A DNA stretch of 64,000 nt from Mycobacterium helveticum (GCF_007714205.1 NZ_VMQU01000007.1:1-64000), one strand, 5' to 3'. Shown: positions 9,993-18,689, numbered from the stretch's first letter. Notes: generated by a model from the letters alone, not told the origin. Numbers and translations are program-made.

Positions 9993-11435
9993 ATGACGAA
10001 TGACCCGAGGTATTCGCCACCGCCGCCGCAGCAGCAGCCGGGCTACCGTACCGCACCCATCCAGCCTGCAGGTTCCGCCTACGCCCGGGGACAACAGCAC
10101 CCGTACAACCAGCAGTACGACTGGCGATATTCGCAGTCCCGGCCGTCGCCGACGGTGCAGTACCGCCGGCCCCACGACCCGTTCGGTGGCGGTGGCCCGG
10201 GCGCCGTCCCCGGCGGCACGGGGGCGGGCCCGATCCCGGGCGTTGCCGGTGCGGGGCCGATGCCCGGGATGCTGCCGCCGATGGGTCCCCCGCCGGTACG
10301 CCAGAAGCGCTCCCGCGGGGGCCTGCTGGCCGCCGGCGCGCTGGCCATCGCGGTGGTGTCGGCCGGGATCGGCGGCGCCGCGGCCACGGTCGTCGAGCTG
10401 GGCGCGCACTCGACCGGCGGCCACGGCGGCCGCGTCATCGGGGCCGCCCCCAGCGTCCCGGCCGCCAACATGCCGCCGGGCAGCGTCGAACAGGTCGCCG
10501 CCAAGGTGGTGCCCAGTGTCGTCATGCTCGAGACCGACCTGGGGCGTCAGTCGGAGGAGGGCTCCGGCATCATCCTGTCCTCCGACGGGCTCATCCTGAC
10601 CAACAACCACGTCGTCGCCGCCGCGGGCCCGGGCCCGGCCAAACAGCCCGCCGCGGCCGCCAACCCGGCGCCGAAGACGACGGTGACGTTCTCCGACGGC
10701 CGCACCGCGTCCTTCACGGTGGTCGGCACCGACCCGACGAGCGACATCGCCGTGATCCGTGTCCAGGGCGTCTCGGGGCTCACCCCGATCTCGATGGGCT
10801 CGTCGTCGGATCTGCGGGTGGGCCAGCCGGTGGTCGCGATCGGGTCGCCGCTGGGCCTGTCCGGCACGGTGACGACCGGCATCGTCAGCGCGCTCAACCG
10901 GCCCGTCTCCACGACCGGGGAGGCCGGCAACCAGAACACCGTGCTGGACGCGATCCAGACCGACGCGGCGATCAACCCGGGTAACTCCGGTGGCGCCCTG
11001 GTCAACATGAGCGGCCAGCTGGTGGGGGTCAACTCGGCGATCGCCACCCTCGGCGCCGATTCGCCGGATGCCCAGAGCGGGTCGATCGGGCTCGGCTTCG
11101 CGATTCCGGTCGACCAGGCCAAGCGCATCGCCGACGAGCTGATCAGCAGCGGCAAGGCGTCGCACGCGTCGCTGGGTGTGCAGGTGACCAACGACAAGGG
11201 CTCCCCCGGCGCCAAGATCGTGGAAGTCGTGCAGGGCGGCGCCGCCGCGAGCGCCGGTGTGCCCAAGGGCGTCGTCGTCACCAAGGTCGACGACCGGCCG
11301 ATCAACAGCGCCGACGCTCTGGTCGCGGCGGTGCGGTCCAGGGCGCCCGGCGACAAGATCTCGCTGACCTTCGAGGATCCCGCGGGTGGCGGTAGCCGGA
11401 CCGTCCAGGTCACGCTCGGCAAGGCGGATCAGTGA
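9993..11435 (+). CDS. pepD: membrane-anchored HtrA-like serine protease PepD
   Basis: This HtrA protease/chaperone of the cell envelope works with MprAB and SigE. From the proposed ATG (480 residues) it has a cytoplasmic Pro/Gln/Tyr-rich tail (1-110), one membrane helix (about 111-133), and a trypsin-fold domain with catalytic His206 (NNHV), Asp251 (TSDIAVI) and Ser332 (NPGNSGGAL). A C-terminal PDZ domain (about 390-475) carries the SLGVQV and GVPKGVVVTKVDD segments. Start is uncertain: GTG 9948 and further-upstream codons are in frame, but MTNDPRYSPPP matches the conserved N-terminus and GAGGAAG lies upstream. Its end overlaps moaB2 by four bases. Confidence 0.95.
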   Translation: MTNDPRYSPPPPQQQPGYRTAPIQPAGSAYARGQQHPYNQQYDWRYSQSRPSPTVQYRRPHDPFGGGGPGAVPGGTGAGPIPGVAGAGPMPGMLPPMGPPPVRQKRSRGGLLAAGALAIAVVSAGIGGAAATVVELGAHSTGGHGGRVIGAAPSVPAANMPPGSVEQVAAKVVPSVVMLETDLGRQSEEGSGIILSSDGLILTNNHVVAAAGPGPAKQPAAAANPAPKTTVTFSDGRTASFTVVGTDPTSDIAVIRVQGVSGLTPISMGSSSDLRVGQPVVAIGSPLGLSGTVTTGIVSALNRPVSTTGEAGNQNTVLDAIQTDAAINPGNSGGALVNMSGQLVGVNSAIATLGADSPDAQSGSIGLGFAIPVDQAKRIADELISSGKASHASLGVQVTNDKGSPGAKIVEVVQGGAAASAGVPKGVVVTKVDDRPINSADALVAAVRSRAPGDKISLTFEDPAGGGSRTVQVTLGKADQ

Positions 11436-11989
11436 TGAGGGTCGAGGAACCCGCGGCGGCGTTGTCGGAGCTCGGATATACGGTTGCTCCCATGGAGACG
11501 GGTGCGGAGTTGGTGGTGGGCCGGGCTCTGGTGGTGGTGGTCGACGATCGCACCGCGCATGGGGACGAGGACCACAGTGGACCGTTGGTTACCGAGTTGC
11601 TGACCGAGGCGGGTTTCGTCGTGGACGGTGTCGTGGCCGTCGCGGCCGACGAGGTCGAGATCCGCAACGCGCTGAACACGGCGGTGATCGGCGGGGTGGA
11701 CCTGGTGGTCTCGGTCGGCGGCACCGGCGTCACGCCGCGCGACGTCACCCCGGAGGCCACCCGGGAGATCCTCGACCGGGAGATCCTCGGCATCGCCGAG
11801 GCGCTCCGGGCCTCGGGCCTGTCCGCGGGGATCATCGACGCCGGATTGTCCCGCGGTCTGGCGGGGGTGTCCGGAAGCACGCTGGTGGTCAACCTGGCCG
11901 GTTCCCGCTACGCGGTGCGCGACGGGATGGCGACGCTGAACCCCCTCGCCGCCCAGATCATCGGGCAGTTGTCGAGCCTGGAGATCTGA
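11432..11989 (+). CDS. moaB2: molybdopterin adenylyltransferase-like MoaB2
   Basis: This 185-residue MogA/MoaB-fold protein binds molybdopterin and, in this family, adenylates it on the way to molybdenum cofactor. The core sequence ALVVVVDDRTAHGDEDHSG, the VSVGGTGVTPRDVTPEATREIL loop (binding-site GGTG) and SGSTLVVNLAGS are all intact. Start is GTG 11432, overlapping the pepD stop, or ATG 11435. The first ~25 residues are weakly conserved. Translational coupling to pepD is a conserved mycobacterial arrangement (Rv0983-Rv0984) whose physiological reason is unclear. Confidence 0.92.
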   Translation: MMRVEEPAAALSELGYTVAPMETGAELVVGRALVVVVDDRTAHGDEDHSGPLVTELLTEAGFVVDGVVAVAADEVEIRNALNTAVIGGVDLVVSVGGTGVTPRDVTPEATREILDREILGIAEALRASGLSAGIIDAGLSRGLAGVSGSTLVVNLAGSRYAVRDGMATLNPLAAQIIGQLSSLEI

Positions 11990-12009
11990 GCCGGCTCGGC
12001 CGCACGTGT

Positions 12010-12471
12010 TTACTGCGGCTCGACGTCCGCGCGCGGCCCGTGGCCGGGGGTGGGAGTCCGCGCGACGCCGCCGACGGTACCGCCGGCCGAGTCGCCGTTG
12101 GTCTGGGCCAGCAGGTCCCGGATTTCGCCGAGCAGGACGATCTGGGCGTCGTCGGCCTGCTCGACCTCGCCGCGCCTGCGCAGCGTGTTGTAGGGCAGGA
12201 CGACGAAGAAGTACACGACGAAGGCGATCAGGACGAAGTTGATCGCGGCCGACAGCAGGATGTTCAGGTCGATGGTCTGACCGCCCCCGATGCTGATCCG
12301 CAGGATGCCCACGTCCGAATGCTGGTTGACGCCGATCCGGTTGATCAACGGCGCGATGATGCTGTCGGTGAACTTGGTGACCAATGCGGTGAAAGCGGTA
12401 CCGATGACCACCGCGACGGCCAGGTCGACGATGTTGCCCCGGGAGAGAAACTCCTTGAATCCTGTGAACAT
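12010..12471 (-). CDS. mscL: large-conductance mechanosensitive channel MscL
   Basis: This 153-residue pore subunit of the homopentameric emergency-release channel opens directly with membrane tension. The amphipathic N-terminus [21 protein letters not shown] is followed by TM1 (about 14-43, with the glycine/alanine-rich pore face IGTAFTALV). A periplasmic loop is followed by TM2 (about 68-90, [14 protein letters not shown]) and a charged cytoplasmic helix ([11 protein letters not shown]). It converges on moaB2, with 20 bases between the stops. The Pro/Gly-rich final 25 residues are variable. Confidence 0.96.
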   Translation of the reverse strand: MFTGFKEFLSRGNIVDLAVAVVIGTAFTALVTKFTDSIIAPLINRIGVNQHSDVGILRISIGGGQTIDLNILLSAAINFVLIAFVVYFFVVLPYNTLRRRGEVEQADDAQIVLLGEIRDLLAQTNGDSAGGTVGGVARTPTPGHGPRADVEPQ

Positions 12472-12539
12472 TGACGATGTCCTTCCTGGACTGGACAGAG
12501 TTTGCTGCGGGCCACGCGCGCCGAACGGTGGGAGGGCAC

Positions 12540-13217
12540 TCAGTGCAGGGTGAGGGTTACCGCCTGACCCAGCGTCGAACCCGCCACCGTGTTCGCCACG
12601 CGAGCCGGCAGCGCCACCAACACTACGCGGTCGCCCTCGGTGGCCTGGGCTTTTCGTCCGGCCGACACGAGGACCACGACGGCGTCGGTGGCCACGACCT
12701 TGCCGACGGGTTGCCCGGTCGCCGGCGAATCGGCGGCCGGCGCGGCGAGCACGTCGACGACGTCGCCCACGCGGACCACGTCGAGCAGGGCCCCGTCGGC
12801 CAGGCGCAGCGGCACGATGCGGGCGCCGGGGCCGACCTTCGATCCGATTGCGGCCTCGGCCAGCCGGCTGCCGAGCAAACGGACATCGGTGAGCACTTCA
12901 CCGCGCCTGGCCGGGCCCGCCAGTGTCGCACCGACCACGGCATTCAGGTCGGCGGCTGAGCCGTCGGGAATCGTTGCATGCAAACGTGTTTCGAGCCGGA
13001 GATCGTCGGCGGCCAGTGCGGTGCCGGGGGTGAGGTCATGCGCGGCGACCACCACCTGAGCGCGATCGTCGCCCGGGTCGGGCCGCAGCGTCGCGATCCC
13101 GGCGAGCACCACGAGCCCGCCGGCGGCCACCCGCCGGGCCACCACGGTGCGGGTCCAGTCGGGGCGCGACGCCGCGAGGCGCCGCCATACCGAGGGGTTC
13201 AGCGAAGGTCCCGTCAC
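12540..13217 (-). CDS. SAF-domain membrane-anchored protein, function unknown
   Basis: This 225-residue protein has a short cytoplasmic N-terminus, one likely membrane helix near 29-45 ([15 protein letters not shown]) and an exported SAF domain (about 50-115, [22 protein letters not shown]). It continues with beta-rich sequence including [26 protein letters not shown]. The layout resembles the CpaB/RcpC proteins of Flp-pilus secretion, but no other pilus genes are nearby. It corresponds in position to Rv0990c, for which I know no function. It is on the same strand as ruc but 70 bases downstream of it. Confidence 0.75.
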   Translation of the reverse strand: MTGPSLNPSVWRRLAASRPDWTRTVVARRVAAGGLVVLAGIATLRPDPGDDRAQVVVAAHDLTPGTALAADDLRLETRLHATIPDGSAADLNAVVGATLAGPARRGEVLTDVRLLGSRLAEAAIGSKVGPGARIVPLRLADGALLDVVRVGDVVDVLAAPAADSPATGQPVGKVVATDAVVVLVSAGRKAQATEGDRVVLVALPARVANTVAGSTLGQAVTLTLH

Positions 13218-13287
13218 GCCGCAACGGTAGGCGCGCGAGCGGCACCAGGGCCGCCGGCCGCGGGCGCAGTTGTGGATAGCCGCCGAG

Positions 13288-13665
13288 CTAGCTGGACGAC
13301 GCCGCCGCCGGGGAAGGGGTCGAGCTGGAACTACTGGTGCCGGTCGACTTCTCGGCGGACCCGGACTTCTCGGCGGACCCGGACTTCTCGGCGGACCCGG
13401 ACTTCTCGCTCGATCCCGAGCTTTCCGACGAGCCGGTGCCCGAAGACCCGTTGGTCCCGCTCGACCCGTTGCTCTTCGACTTGCCCGATTCGCGGCTGTC
13501 GGTGCGATAGAAGCCGCTGCCCTTGAACACGATCCCCACCGAGTTGAACCGCTTGCGCAGCCGACCGGAGCACTTCTCGCACGTGGTCAGCGCATCGTCG
13601 GTGAAGGTCTGCGCGATGTCGAAGCGGTCGCCGCACTCCGTGCACTCGTAGCTGTAGGTCGGCAC
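13288..13665 (-). CDS. ruc: redox-regulated chaperone Ruc (FmdB-type zinc ribbon)
   Basis: A 125-residue protein with an N-terminal FmdB/regulatory-type zinc ribbon: Cys8, Cys11, Cys29 and Cys32 (YECTECGDRF and CEKCSGR) bind one zinc. The second half is disordered Ser/Gly/Lys/Glu. In M. tuberculosis the ortholog Rv0991c is a chaperone activated by oxidation, when zinc is lost and cysteines pair, and it cooperates with DnaK. It carries an in-frame EKSGSA tandem repeat encoded by an 18-bp repeat. The CIRCE element upstream indicates HrcA heat-shock control. Confidence 0.9.
   Translation of the reverse strand: MPTYSYECTECGDRFDIAQTFTDDALTTCEKCSGRLRKRFNSVGIVFKGSGFYRTDSRESGKSKSNGSSGTNGSSGTGSSESSGSSEKSGSAEKSGSAEKSGSAEKSTGTSSSSSTPSPAAASSS
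13346..13399. repeat. 18-bp tandem repeat within ruc
   Basis: GACTTCTCGGCGGACCCG is present three times head to tail (13346, 13364, 13382), followed by a degenerate fourth copy starting GACTTCTCG. On the coding strand each copy encodes six residues of the EKSGSA type. Unit length is a multiple of three, so copy-number change alters only the length of the disordered tail. Confidence 0.95.
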
Positions 13666-13707
13666 GTGAACCTCCGGGTCGGGGGCTTACAGGTCAGATG
13701 GAGCCTG

Positions 13708-13734
13708 TTGGCACTCTAGCGTTTCAAGTGCTAG
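13708..13734. promoter_or_regulatory. CIRCE element (HrcA operator) upstream of ruc
   Basis: On the minus strand the site reads CTAGCACTT, nine bases, GAGTGCCAA. The CIRCE consensus is TTAGCACTC-N9-GAGTGCTAA. Seven of nine and eight of nine arm positions match, and the nine-base spacer is exact. It lies 43 bases upstream of the ruc ATG, where HrcA would repress transcription. M. tuberculosis Rv0991c is reported in the HrcA regulon. Confidence 0.85.
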
Positions 13735-13753
13735 AACCGCCACGCGGCGTGCT

Positions 13754-14350
13754 TCATTCCCCGGCGCCGGCCGCCAGGCCGATCACCCCGCGCTGCGGCG
13801 TGAGCGCGTCCGTCATCGCGACGTCGTGCGGCTCCGTGGGCAGCTCGTCGACCAGTTCGACGTCGCGCACCACGGCGATCAGGCGCGCGCGCGGGTCGCG
13901 GCCGGGCAGCGAGCGGTCGTAGAACCCGGCGCCCCGGCCCAGCCGCACGCCCCGGCGGTCGACCGCCAGCGCCGGGACGATCACCAGGCCGGCCTCGGCC
14001 AGGGCCGAGGCCGGCAGCCACGGTTCGACGGGCTCGAGCAGCCCCCAGAGCCCGGCGGTCAGCGCGCCGGGCCGGTACTCACCCCAGCGCAGCGGCATCG
14101 CGCTGCCGTCGGCTCCGGTGCGCGCCACCGGCAGCAGCACCCGCCCGGAGCGGCGCGCGAGCATGTCCACCATCGCGATGGACCCCGGCTCGGCACCCAC
14201 CGGCACGTAGGCGCAGACGGTGCCGGCACTCACCAGCGGTTCCAGCGCCGCGCACAGCATGCGGGCCTCGGCGGCACGAACTCTGCCGGGAACGCGACGC
14301 CGCGCAGCCAGCAACCGCCTGCGCAGCGCCGTCTTGTCCACACTCGCCAT
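13754..14350 (-). CDS. 5-formyltetrahydrofolate cyclo-ligase
   Basis: This 198-residue enzyme converts 5-formyl-THF to 5,10-methenyl-THF with ATP, rescuing folinate into one-carbon metabolism. It has the N-terminal basic ALRRRLLAARR helix, a substrate loop VCAYVPVGAEPGSI, and the family signature VPALAVDRRGVRLGRGAGFYDRSL, whose glycine-rich loop and Tyr bind the nucleotide. The gene is divergent from galU, with 77 bases between starts. It corresponds to Rv0992c. Confidence 0.92.
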   Translation of the reverse strand: MASVDKTALRRRLLAARRRVPGRVRAAEARMLCAALEPLVSAGTVCAYVPVGAEPGSIAMVDMLARRSGRVLLPVARTGADGSAMPLRWGEYRPGALTAGLWGLLEPVEPWLPASALAEAGLVIVPALAVDRRGVRLGRGAGFYDRSLPGRDPRARLIAVVRDVELVDELPTEPHDVAMTDALTPQRGVIGLAAGAGE

Positions 14351-14427
14351 GGGTCAACCTTGGCAGCCCGGTGTTTCCCGCCGCCACGCCCACTCCCCGT
14401 CGCGCGTGCGGGTTATGGTTGTGAACG

Positions 14428-15339
14428 ATGTCACGAGCTGAAATCCCGGTGCCTTGCACGGCGATCGTCCCAGCGGCCGGACTGGGTACGCGTTTCCTGC
14501 CGGCGACCAAGACGGTGCCCAAGGAGCTGCTACCCGTCGTCGACACGCCGGGCATCGAGTTGGTCGCCGAAGAGGCGGCCGCGGCAGGTGCCGAGCGTCT
14601 GGTGATCATCACCTCGGAAGGCAAGGACGGTGTCGTCGCGCATTTCGTGCAGGACCTGGTGCTGGAGGGCACGCTCGAACGGCGCGGGAAGAAAGCGATG
14701 CTCGACAAGGTTCGTCGTGCCCCGCAGCTGATCAAGGTCGAGTCCGTCGTGCAGGCCGAGCCGCTCGGCCTGGGCCATGCCATCAGCTGTGTGGAGCCCA
14801 CGCTGTCGGCGGACGAGGACGCGGTGATGGTCCTGCTGCCCGACGACCTGGTGCTGCCGACCGGCGTCCTGGAGACGATGGCCAAGGTGCGCGCCGACTA
14901 CGGCGGCACCGTGTTGTGCGCGATCGAGGTGGCCCCCGAGGAGATCAGCGCCTACGGGGTCTTCGACGTGGACCCGGCCGCCGGCTCGGACAACCCCGAC
15001 GTGCTGAAGGTCAAGGGCATGGTCGAAAAGCCCAAGGCCGAGGACGCCCCGTCGATGTATGCCGCGGCGGGCCGCTACCTGCTCGACCGCGCGATCTTCG
15101 ACGCGCTGCGCCGTATCGACCGCGGGGCCGGCGGCGAGGTGCAGCTGACCGACGCGCTCGCGCTGCTGATTGCGGAGGGCCACCCGGTCCACGTCGTCGT
15201 GCATCGCGGATCTCGACACGACTTGGGAAATCCCGGCGGCTACCTCAAAGCTGCGGTTGACTTTGCTTTGGATCGCGACGACTACGGCCCGGATCTGCGG
15301 CGATGGTTGGTGGCGCGGTTAGGCCTGACCCAGCGCTAA
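14428..15339 (+). CDS. galU: UTP-glucose-1-phosphate uridylyltransferase
   Basis: This enzyme makes UDP-glucose from UTP and glucose-1-phosphate for trehalose, glucan and arabinogalactan precursors. The 303-residue protein shows the nucleotidyltransferase signature AAGLGTRFLPATKTVPKELLPV at about 16-37, the catalytic-site EPLGLGHAI, VLLPDDLVL metal site, and VEKPKAEDAPS. It heads a plus-strand run with the MoeA paralogue and rimJ. The ATG start is close to the conserved glucose-1-phosphate loop. Confidence 0.97.
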   Translation: MSRAEIPVPCTAIVPAAGLGTRFLPATKTVPKELLPVVDTPGIELVAEEAAAAGAERLVIITSEGKDGVVAHFVQDLVLEGTLERRGKKAMLDKVRRAPQLIKVESVVQAEPLGLGHAISCVEPTLSADEDAVMVLLPDDLVLPTGVLETMAKVRADYGGTVLCAIEVAPEEISAYGVFDVDPAAGSDNPDVLKVKGMVEKPKAEDAPSMYAAAGRYLLDRAIFDALRRIDRGAGGEVQLTDALALLIAEGHPVHVVVHRGSRHDLGNPGGYLKAAVDFALDRDDYGPDLRRWLVARLGLTQR

Positions 15340-15429
15340 CCGGGCGAGAATCACGCGGTCCCGCTGCTCCGGGGCTCGGCGTCGCCGGAGGTCGTGCCCG
15401 TCAGGGCTGGAGGGCAGAAAGGCGCGCTT

Positions 15430-16716
15430 GTGCGTTCTGTGGAGGAGCAGCAGGCCCGGATCACGGCCGCCGCGGTGGCACCGCGGCCGATGCGCGTGGC
15501 GATCGCCGAGGCACAGGGATTGATGTGCGCCGAGGAGGTGGTGACCGAGCGGTCCCTGCCCGGTTTCGATCAGGCCGCGATCGACGGCTACGCGGTGCGC
15601 AGCGTGGACGTGCTCGGTGTCGGCGAGATCGAGGGGTACGACGGGACCGCCGACGACCCCGCCGAGGACACCGACCGCCGCGACGGGCTGGTCCTGCCGG
15701 TGATGGGGACCATCGAGGCCGGTGCGCGCACGCCCAGCCGGCTGCAGCCCCGCCAGGCCGTCCGGGTGCATACCGGCGCGCCGCTGCCGACGCTGGCCGA
15801 CGCGGTGTTGCCGTTGCGGTGGACCGATGGCGGAACGTCGAAGGTGCGGATCCTGCGCGGGGCGCCGTCGGGCGCCTATGTCCGCCGCGCCGGGGACGAC
15901 GTCCAGCCAGGTGACGTCGCGGTGCGCGCCGGGACGATCATCGGCGCCGCCCAGGTGGGGCTCCTGGCGGCGGTCGGCCGCGAACGGGTGCTGGTGCATC
16001 CGCGGCCGCGGTTGTCGGTGATGGCGGTGGGCGGCGAGCTGGTCGACATCTCGCGCACCCCGGGAAACGGGCAGGTGTACGACGTCAACTCCTATGCGCT
16101 GGCGGCCGCGGGCCGCGACGCCGGCGCGGAGGTCAACCGGGTCGGCATCGTCAGCGCCGATCCCAGGGAGCTGCGCGACGTCGTCGAGGGCCAGATCAAC
16201 CGTTCCGAAGCCGTCGTGATCGCCGGCGCGGTCGGCGGCGCGGCCGCCGAGGCGGTGCGGTCGGTGCTGTCCGAACTCGGCGAGATGGAGGTGGTCCGGG
16301 TCGCCATGCACCCCGGATCGGTCCAGGGGTTCGGGCAGCTGGGCCGCGAGGGGGTTCCGACGTTTCTGCTGCCCGCCAACCCGGTGAGCGCCCTGGTGGT
16401 CTTCGAGGTGATGGTCCGGCCGCTGCTCCGGCTGTCGCTGGGCAAGCGCCAGCCGATGCGCCGGATCGTGCGGGCCCGCACCCTGTCGCCGATCACCTCG
16501 GTGTCCGGGCGCAAGGGCTATCTGCGCGGTCAGCTGATGCGCGACCAGGACACCGGCGAGTACCTGGTGCAGGCGCTCGGCGGGGCTCCCGGCGCCTCGT
16601 CGCACCTGCTGGCCACGCTCGCCGAAGCGAACTGCCTGGTCGTCGTTCCCACCGGTGCCGAGCAGATCCGCACCGGCGAACTCGTCGACGTCGCCTTTCT
16701 GGCGCAGCGCGGCTGA
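15430..16716 (+). CDS. moeA1: MoeA paralogue / gephyrin-like division protein Glp
   Basis: This 428-residue MoeA-family protein has all four MoeA domains. It opens with MRSVEEQQARI and carries MCAEEVVTERSLPGFDQAAIDGYAVR, the RVHTGAPLP segment and the VMAVGGELVDI MPT-binding subdomain; GNGQVYDVNSYAL and LPANPVSALVVFEVMV follow. MoeA normally inserts molybdate into molybdopterin. In Corynebacteriales a MoeA paralogue named Glp has been recruited to bind FtsZ together with a membrane receptor GlpR, and the linkage here to galU, rimJ and a matching membrane protein fits Glp. GTG 15430 is chosen because homologues begin at RSVEEQQ and GGAGGGCAGAAAGG lies upstream. Whether it retains molybdenum insertase activity is unclear. 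Confidence 0.88.
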   Translation: MRSVEEQQARITAAAVAPRPMRVAIAEAQGLMCAEEVVTERSLPGFDQAAIDGYAVRSVDVLGVGEIEGYDGTADDPAEDTDRRDGLVLPVMGTIEAGARTPSRLQPRQAVRVHTGAPLPTLADAVLPLRWTDGGTSKVRILRGAPSGAYVRRAGDDVQPGDVAVRAGTIIGAAQVGLLAAVGRERVLVHPRPRLSVMAVGGELVDISRTPGNGQVYDVNSYALAAAGRDAGAEVNRVGIVSADPRELRDVVEGQINRSEAVVIAGAVGGAAAEAVRSVLSELGEMEVVRVAMHPGSVQGFGQLGREGVPTFLLPANPVSALVVFEVMVRPLLRLSLGKRQPMRRIVRARTLSPITSVSGRKGYLRGQLMRDQDTGEYLVQALGGAPGASSHLLATLAEANCLVVVPTGAEQIRTGELVDVAFLAQRG

Positions 16717-16724
16717 GGGGTGCG

Positions 16725-17384
16725 ATGCGCGTCAACCTGTTGCGCTACAACCCGCGGCACCCGGGCTGGCCCGTCGACGTCGGCCCGCTGCGGGTCCGCG
16801 CCGGCGTCGTGCGGTTGCGCCCGGTGCGCATGCGGGACGGCGCGCAGTGGAGCCGGACGCGGCTGACCGATCGCGCCCACCTGGAACCGTGGGAGCCCAG
16901 CGCGGAGGGCGATTGGGCGATCCGGCACTCCGTCGCCGCCTGGCCGGCGTTGTGTTCCGGTCTGCGTTCGGAGGCCCGCAAGGGCCGGATGCTGCCGTAC
17001 GTCATCGAGCTGGACGGCCGGTTCTGCGGCCAGCTGACCATCGGCAACGTCGTGCACGGTGCCCTGCGGTCGGCGTGGATCGGCTACTGGGTGTGCCGGT
17101 CGGTGACCGGCGGGGGAGTGGCCACGGCGGCGCTGGCGCTGGGACTCGACCACTGCTTCGGTCCGGTGATGTTGCATCGCGTGGAGGCCACGGTGCGCCC
17201 CGAGAACGCCGCCAGCCGCGCCGTGCTGGCGAAGGCGGGGTTCCGGGAAGAGGGCCTGCTGCTGCGGTACCTCGAGGTCGACAAGGCGTGGCGGGACCAC
17301 CTGTTGATGGCGATCACCGTCGAAGAGGTGTACGGCTCGGTGGCCTCGGCCCTGGTCCGCGCCGGCCGCGCAAGCTGGGTGTGA
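16725..17384 (+). CDS. rimJ: GNAT acetyltransferase RimJ-like
   Basis: This 219-residue GNAT-fold acetyltransferase is annotated in mycobacteria as ribosomal-protein alanine N-acetyltransferase (Rv0995). Visible are the N-terminal substrate half (VRLRPVRMRDGAQWSRTR), the acetyl-CoA strand and P-loop region (WIGYWVCRSVTGGGVATAAL) and the VEATVRPENAASRAVLAKAGFREEG motif typical of the RimJ/RimL subfamily. It starts eight bases after the moeA1 stop behind GAGGGG, so it is very likely co-transcribed. Its true substrate is not established. Confidence 0.88.
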   Translation: MRVNLLRYNPRHPGWPVDVGPLRVRAGVVRLRPVRMRDGAQWSRTRLTDRAHLEPWEPSAEGDWAIRHSVAAWPALCSGLRSEARKGRMLPYVIELDGRFCGQLTIGNVVHGALRSAWIGYWVCRSVTGGGVATAALALGLDHCFGPVMLHRVEATVRPENAASRAVLAKAGFREEGLLLRYLEVDKAWRDHLLMAITVEEVYGSVASALVRAGRASWV

Positions 17385-17510
17385 CCCGGCACCGGTCCGC
17401 ATCGCCGGCAGCCTGACCGCCACGGCGCTTGGCGGCCCGTCCGCAAACAATCCGCCGATCCTTGCTGTGACTGGCGCGACACGAGTGACGTTTGGTGCTT
17501 GTGAGAGCGA

Positions 17511-17528
17511 AATTACAGGTGTGTAATT
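17511..17528. promoter_or_regulatory. perfect 7-bp palindrome upstream of glpR
   Basis: AATTACA at 17511-17517 and TGTAATT at 17522-17528 are perfect inverted repeats with four bases between them. They form an AT-rich island about 75 bases before the GlpR-like gene, after the rimJ stop. The size and symmetry suggest a transcription-factor site at a separate promoter for this gene. No regulator can be named. Confidence 0.4.
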
Positions 17529-17603
17529 GTGCTGGTCGCTTGACCCGGCCGCGCCGGCCACCGATCGGCCTCGCGGGGATGGGAACGAAGAGAGCAGGTC
17601 ATC

Positions 17604-18689
17604 ATGCCAAGCATTCCGCAGTCGTTGTTGTGGATCTCGCTCGTGGTGCTGTGGCTGTTCGTCCTGGTTCCGATGCTGGTCAGCAAACGCGACGCCGTGC
17701 GCCGCACCAGCGACGTGGCCCTGGCGACGCGAGTGCTCAACGGCGACGCCGGATCCCGGCTGCTCAAGCGTGGCGGTCCCGCCGCGGGCCACCGCAGCGA
17801 TCCCGACTGGAAGCCGGAGGAGGAACCGGCCGAGGGCGAGTTCAGCGCCGCTGAGCAGGATCAACGCCAAAACCCGGACGCCCGCACCGACGTCGACACC
17901 GAAGACCTGCAGCGCTCCCGGCGGGCCGTCGTGAAGGTCGCCACCACCGGGTCCGCCGCACCCGCCGAACCCGACTATCTCGACGTCGACGTCGTCGAGG
18001 ACTCGGGCGCCCTGCCCGCGGGAGCAAGCGCCGGGTCGGCCGAGCCGGCACCCGTCGCCGGGAACGGGGTCCGCGCGGCCGACGGGACCGAGGTCGGCGC
18101 CGACACATCTGTCGATGCGTCCGACGACGACGACGACCGCTACGACGACGACCGCTACGACTATGTCGAGGATTCCTCCGGCCTCGAACCGGAGGCCGAC
18201 GCCCAGGACGAGGAGGACGCAGCCCCGCGCGGGTCGGTCGCGCCGGGCTCTCGGCGGCGCCGATTCGACTCCGGGAATGCCGCGGCGGTCAGCGCCCGCA
18301 AATACGTGTTCCGCAAGCGGGTGCTGATGGCGATGGCGGTGGTCCTGGTCGGTTCGGCCACCGCGGCGTTCGAGCTGACGCCCGGTGCCTGGTGGGTCTG
18401 TGGCAGCGCCACCGCCGTGACGCTGCTCTACTTGGCATATCTGCGGAGGCAGACCCGCATCGAGGAGAAGGTGCGGCGGCGCCGGATGCAGCGGATGGCG
18501 CGTTCGCGGCTCGGCGTGGAAAACGCTCACGACCGCGAATACGACGTGGTGCCGTCCCGGCTGCGGCGTCCGGGCGCGGTGGTGCTCGAGATCGACGACG
18601 AGGACCCGATCTTCGAACATCTGGACTACTCGGTGCCCGCGCGGAATTACGGCTGGTCCAGGGAATTGCCGCGCGCCGTCGGACAGTAG
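17604..18689 (+). CDS. membrane protein, probable GlpR (Glp receptor)
   Basis: This 361-residue protein starts with an N-terminal membrane helix (about 8-28, LLWISLVVLWLFVLVPMLV). A basic patch and then a long Asp/Glu/Ser-rich disordered segment follow, including a run of Asp and Asp-Arg-Tyr near 170-190. A pair of C-terminal membrane helices spans about 233-275 (MAMAVVLVGSATAAF and VCGSATAVTLLYLAYL). A basic cytoplasmic tail has coiled-coil character (RRQTRIEEKVRRRRMQRMARSRLG). The position two genes after moeA1 corresponds to Rv0996. GlpR is described in Corynebacteriales as the membrane receptor that tethers the gephyrin-like Glp-FtsZ complex. The assignment rests on topology and linkage. 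Confidence 0.75.
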   Translation: MPSIPQSLLWISLVVLWLFVLVPMLVSKRDAVRRTSDVALATRVLNGDAGSRLLKRGGPAAGHRSDPDWKPEEEPAEGEFSAAEQDQRQNPDARTDVDTEDLQRSRRAVVKVATTGSAAPAEPDYLDVDVVEDSGALPAGASAGSAEPAPVAGNGVRAADGTEVGADTSVDASDDDDDRYDDDRYDYVEDSSGLEPEADAQDEEDAAPRGSVAPGSRRRRFDSGNAAAVSARKYVFRKRVLMAMAVVLVGSATAAFELTPGAWWVCGSATAVTLLYLAYLRRQTRIEEKVRRRRMQRMARSRLGVENAHDREYDVVPSRLRRPGAVVLEIDDEDPIFEHLDYSVPARNYGWSRELPRAVGQ

